Source of the DNA: Chitinophagales bacterium
Lineage (GTDB): Bacteria > Bacteroidota > Bacteroidia > Chitinophagales > UBA2359
Assembly (NCBI GenBank): GCA_041392475.1
Contig: JAWKLZ010000003.1
Location: 1,013,501-1,077,500 of the forward strand
DNA: 64,000 bases
Direction: 5' to 3'
Each line of letters starts with the position of its first letter. The stretch's first letter is position 1. Shown one piece after another: positions 63,961 to 64,000 of this stretch. The notes beneath the pieces were generated by a model, which saw only the letters and a program-made list of their open reading frames with translations, was not told the origin of the DNA and ran no database searches. Both the position numbers and the translations under genes were made by a program.

Positions 63961-64000
63961 AACCCGTTCAAGGTTGCCTTTTCCTCTTTTAGCTGCAATT

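Overview
The window comes from a Bacteroidota chromosome, probably a Saprospiria- or Chitinophagia-like gliding or cellulolytic lineage (the lineage is inference). The support is six large secreted proteins with C-terminal type IX secretion (T9SS) sorting modules, a Bacteroidota-type promoter consensus (TTG, about 20 bp, TAnnTTTG) before several genes and tRNAs, few Shine-Dalgarno sequences, and a DUF1800/DUF1501 pair.

Layout. 1-4 kb: argininosuccinate synthase with its GNAT partner, an SDR oxidoreductase and an ICMT-type membrane methyltransferase, all on the minus strand. 4-5.4 kb: a membrane protein with a hyperacidic tail. 5.4-7.6 kb: a TnpB-only IS200/IS605-type element that split a minus-strand gene; both halves are still readable. 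7.9-14.3 kb: a secreted Asp-box propeller, a thioredoxin-fold protein with a CPC active site, gamma-glutamyltranspeptidase and a small membrane protein whose stop codon lies in a MITE-like repeat. 15-39 kb: a surface/secretome region with a 2041-residue GH8+GH9 cellulase carrying CBM3, PKD and CBM2 modules, the DUF1501/DUF1800 pair, a cupredoxin-containing adhesin-like protein, a 2241-residue solenoid protein and a 1239-residue modular protein. 39-45.6 kb: pgi, fmt, an ExbB-ExbD-TonB set and a secreted caspase-like peptidase.

45.7-59.3 kb: tRNA-Ser and tRNA-Pro, then a 13,320-bp integrative element in the 3' part of tRNA-Pro. It is bounded by 100-bp direct repeats and carries a tyrosine integrase, excisionase-like HTH protein, RepA-like ATPase and Toprim/zinc-finger primase-like protein (with a striking six-half-site palindromic array between the last two). 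Its cargo is a defence block: a single-chain type IIG restriction-modification enzyme, DarT and DarG (DNA ADP-ribosylation toxin-antitoxin) and an unknown protein, plus a convergent regulator with a duplicated HTH domain. A shared 26-27-bp upstream motif precedes the RM gene and the unknown gene. No conjugation genes are seen, so it looks like an integrative, possibly mobilizable or satellite-type, defence island.

59.6-64 kb: a hypothetical protein, a YceI-family protein and a large sensor with a Reg_prop propeller, Y_Y_Y domain and LytS-type histidine kinase.

The best candidates for something undescribed are the island (RM+DarTG under a shared motif, and the palindromic array as a possible origin), the gene split by TnpB, the GH8-GH9 fusion and the giant solenoid protein.
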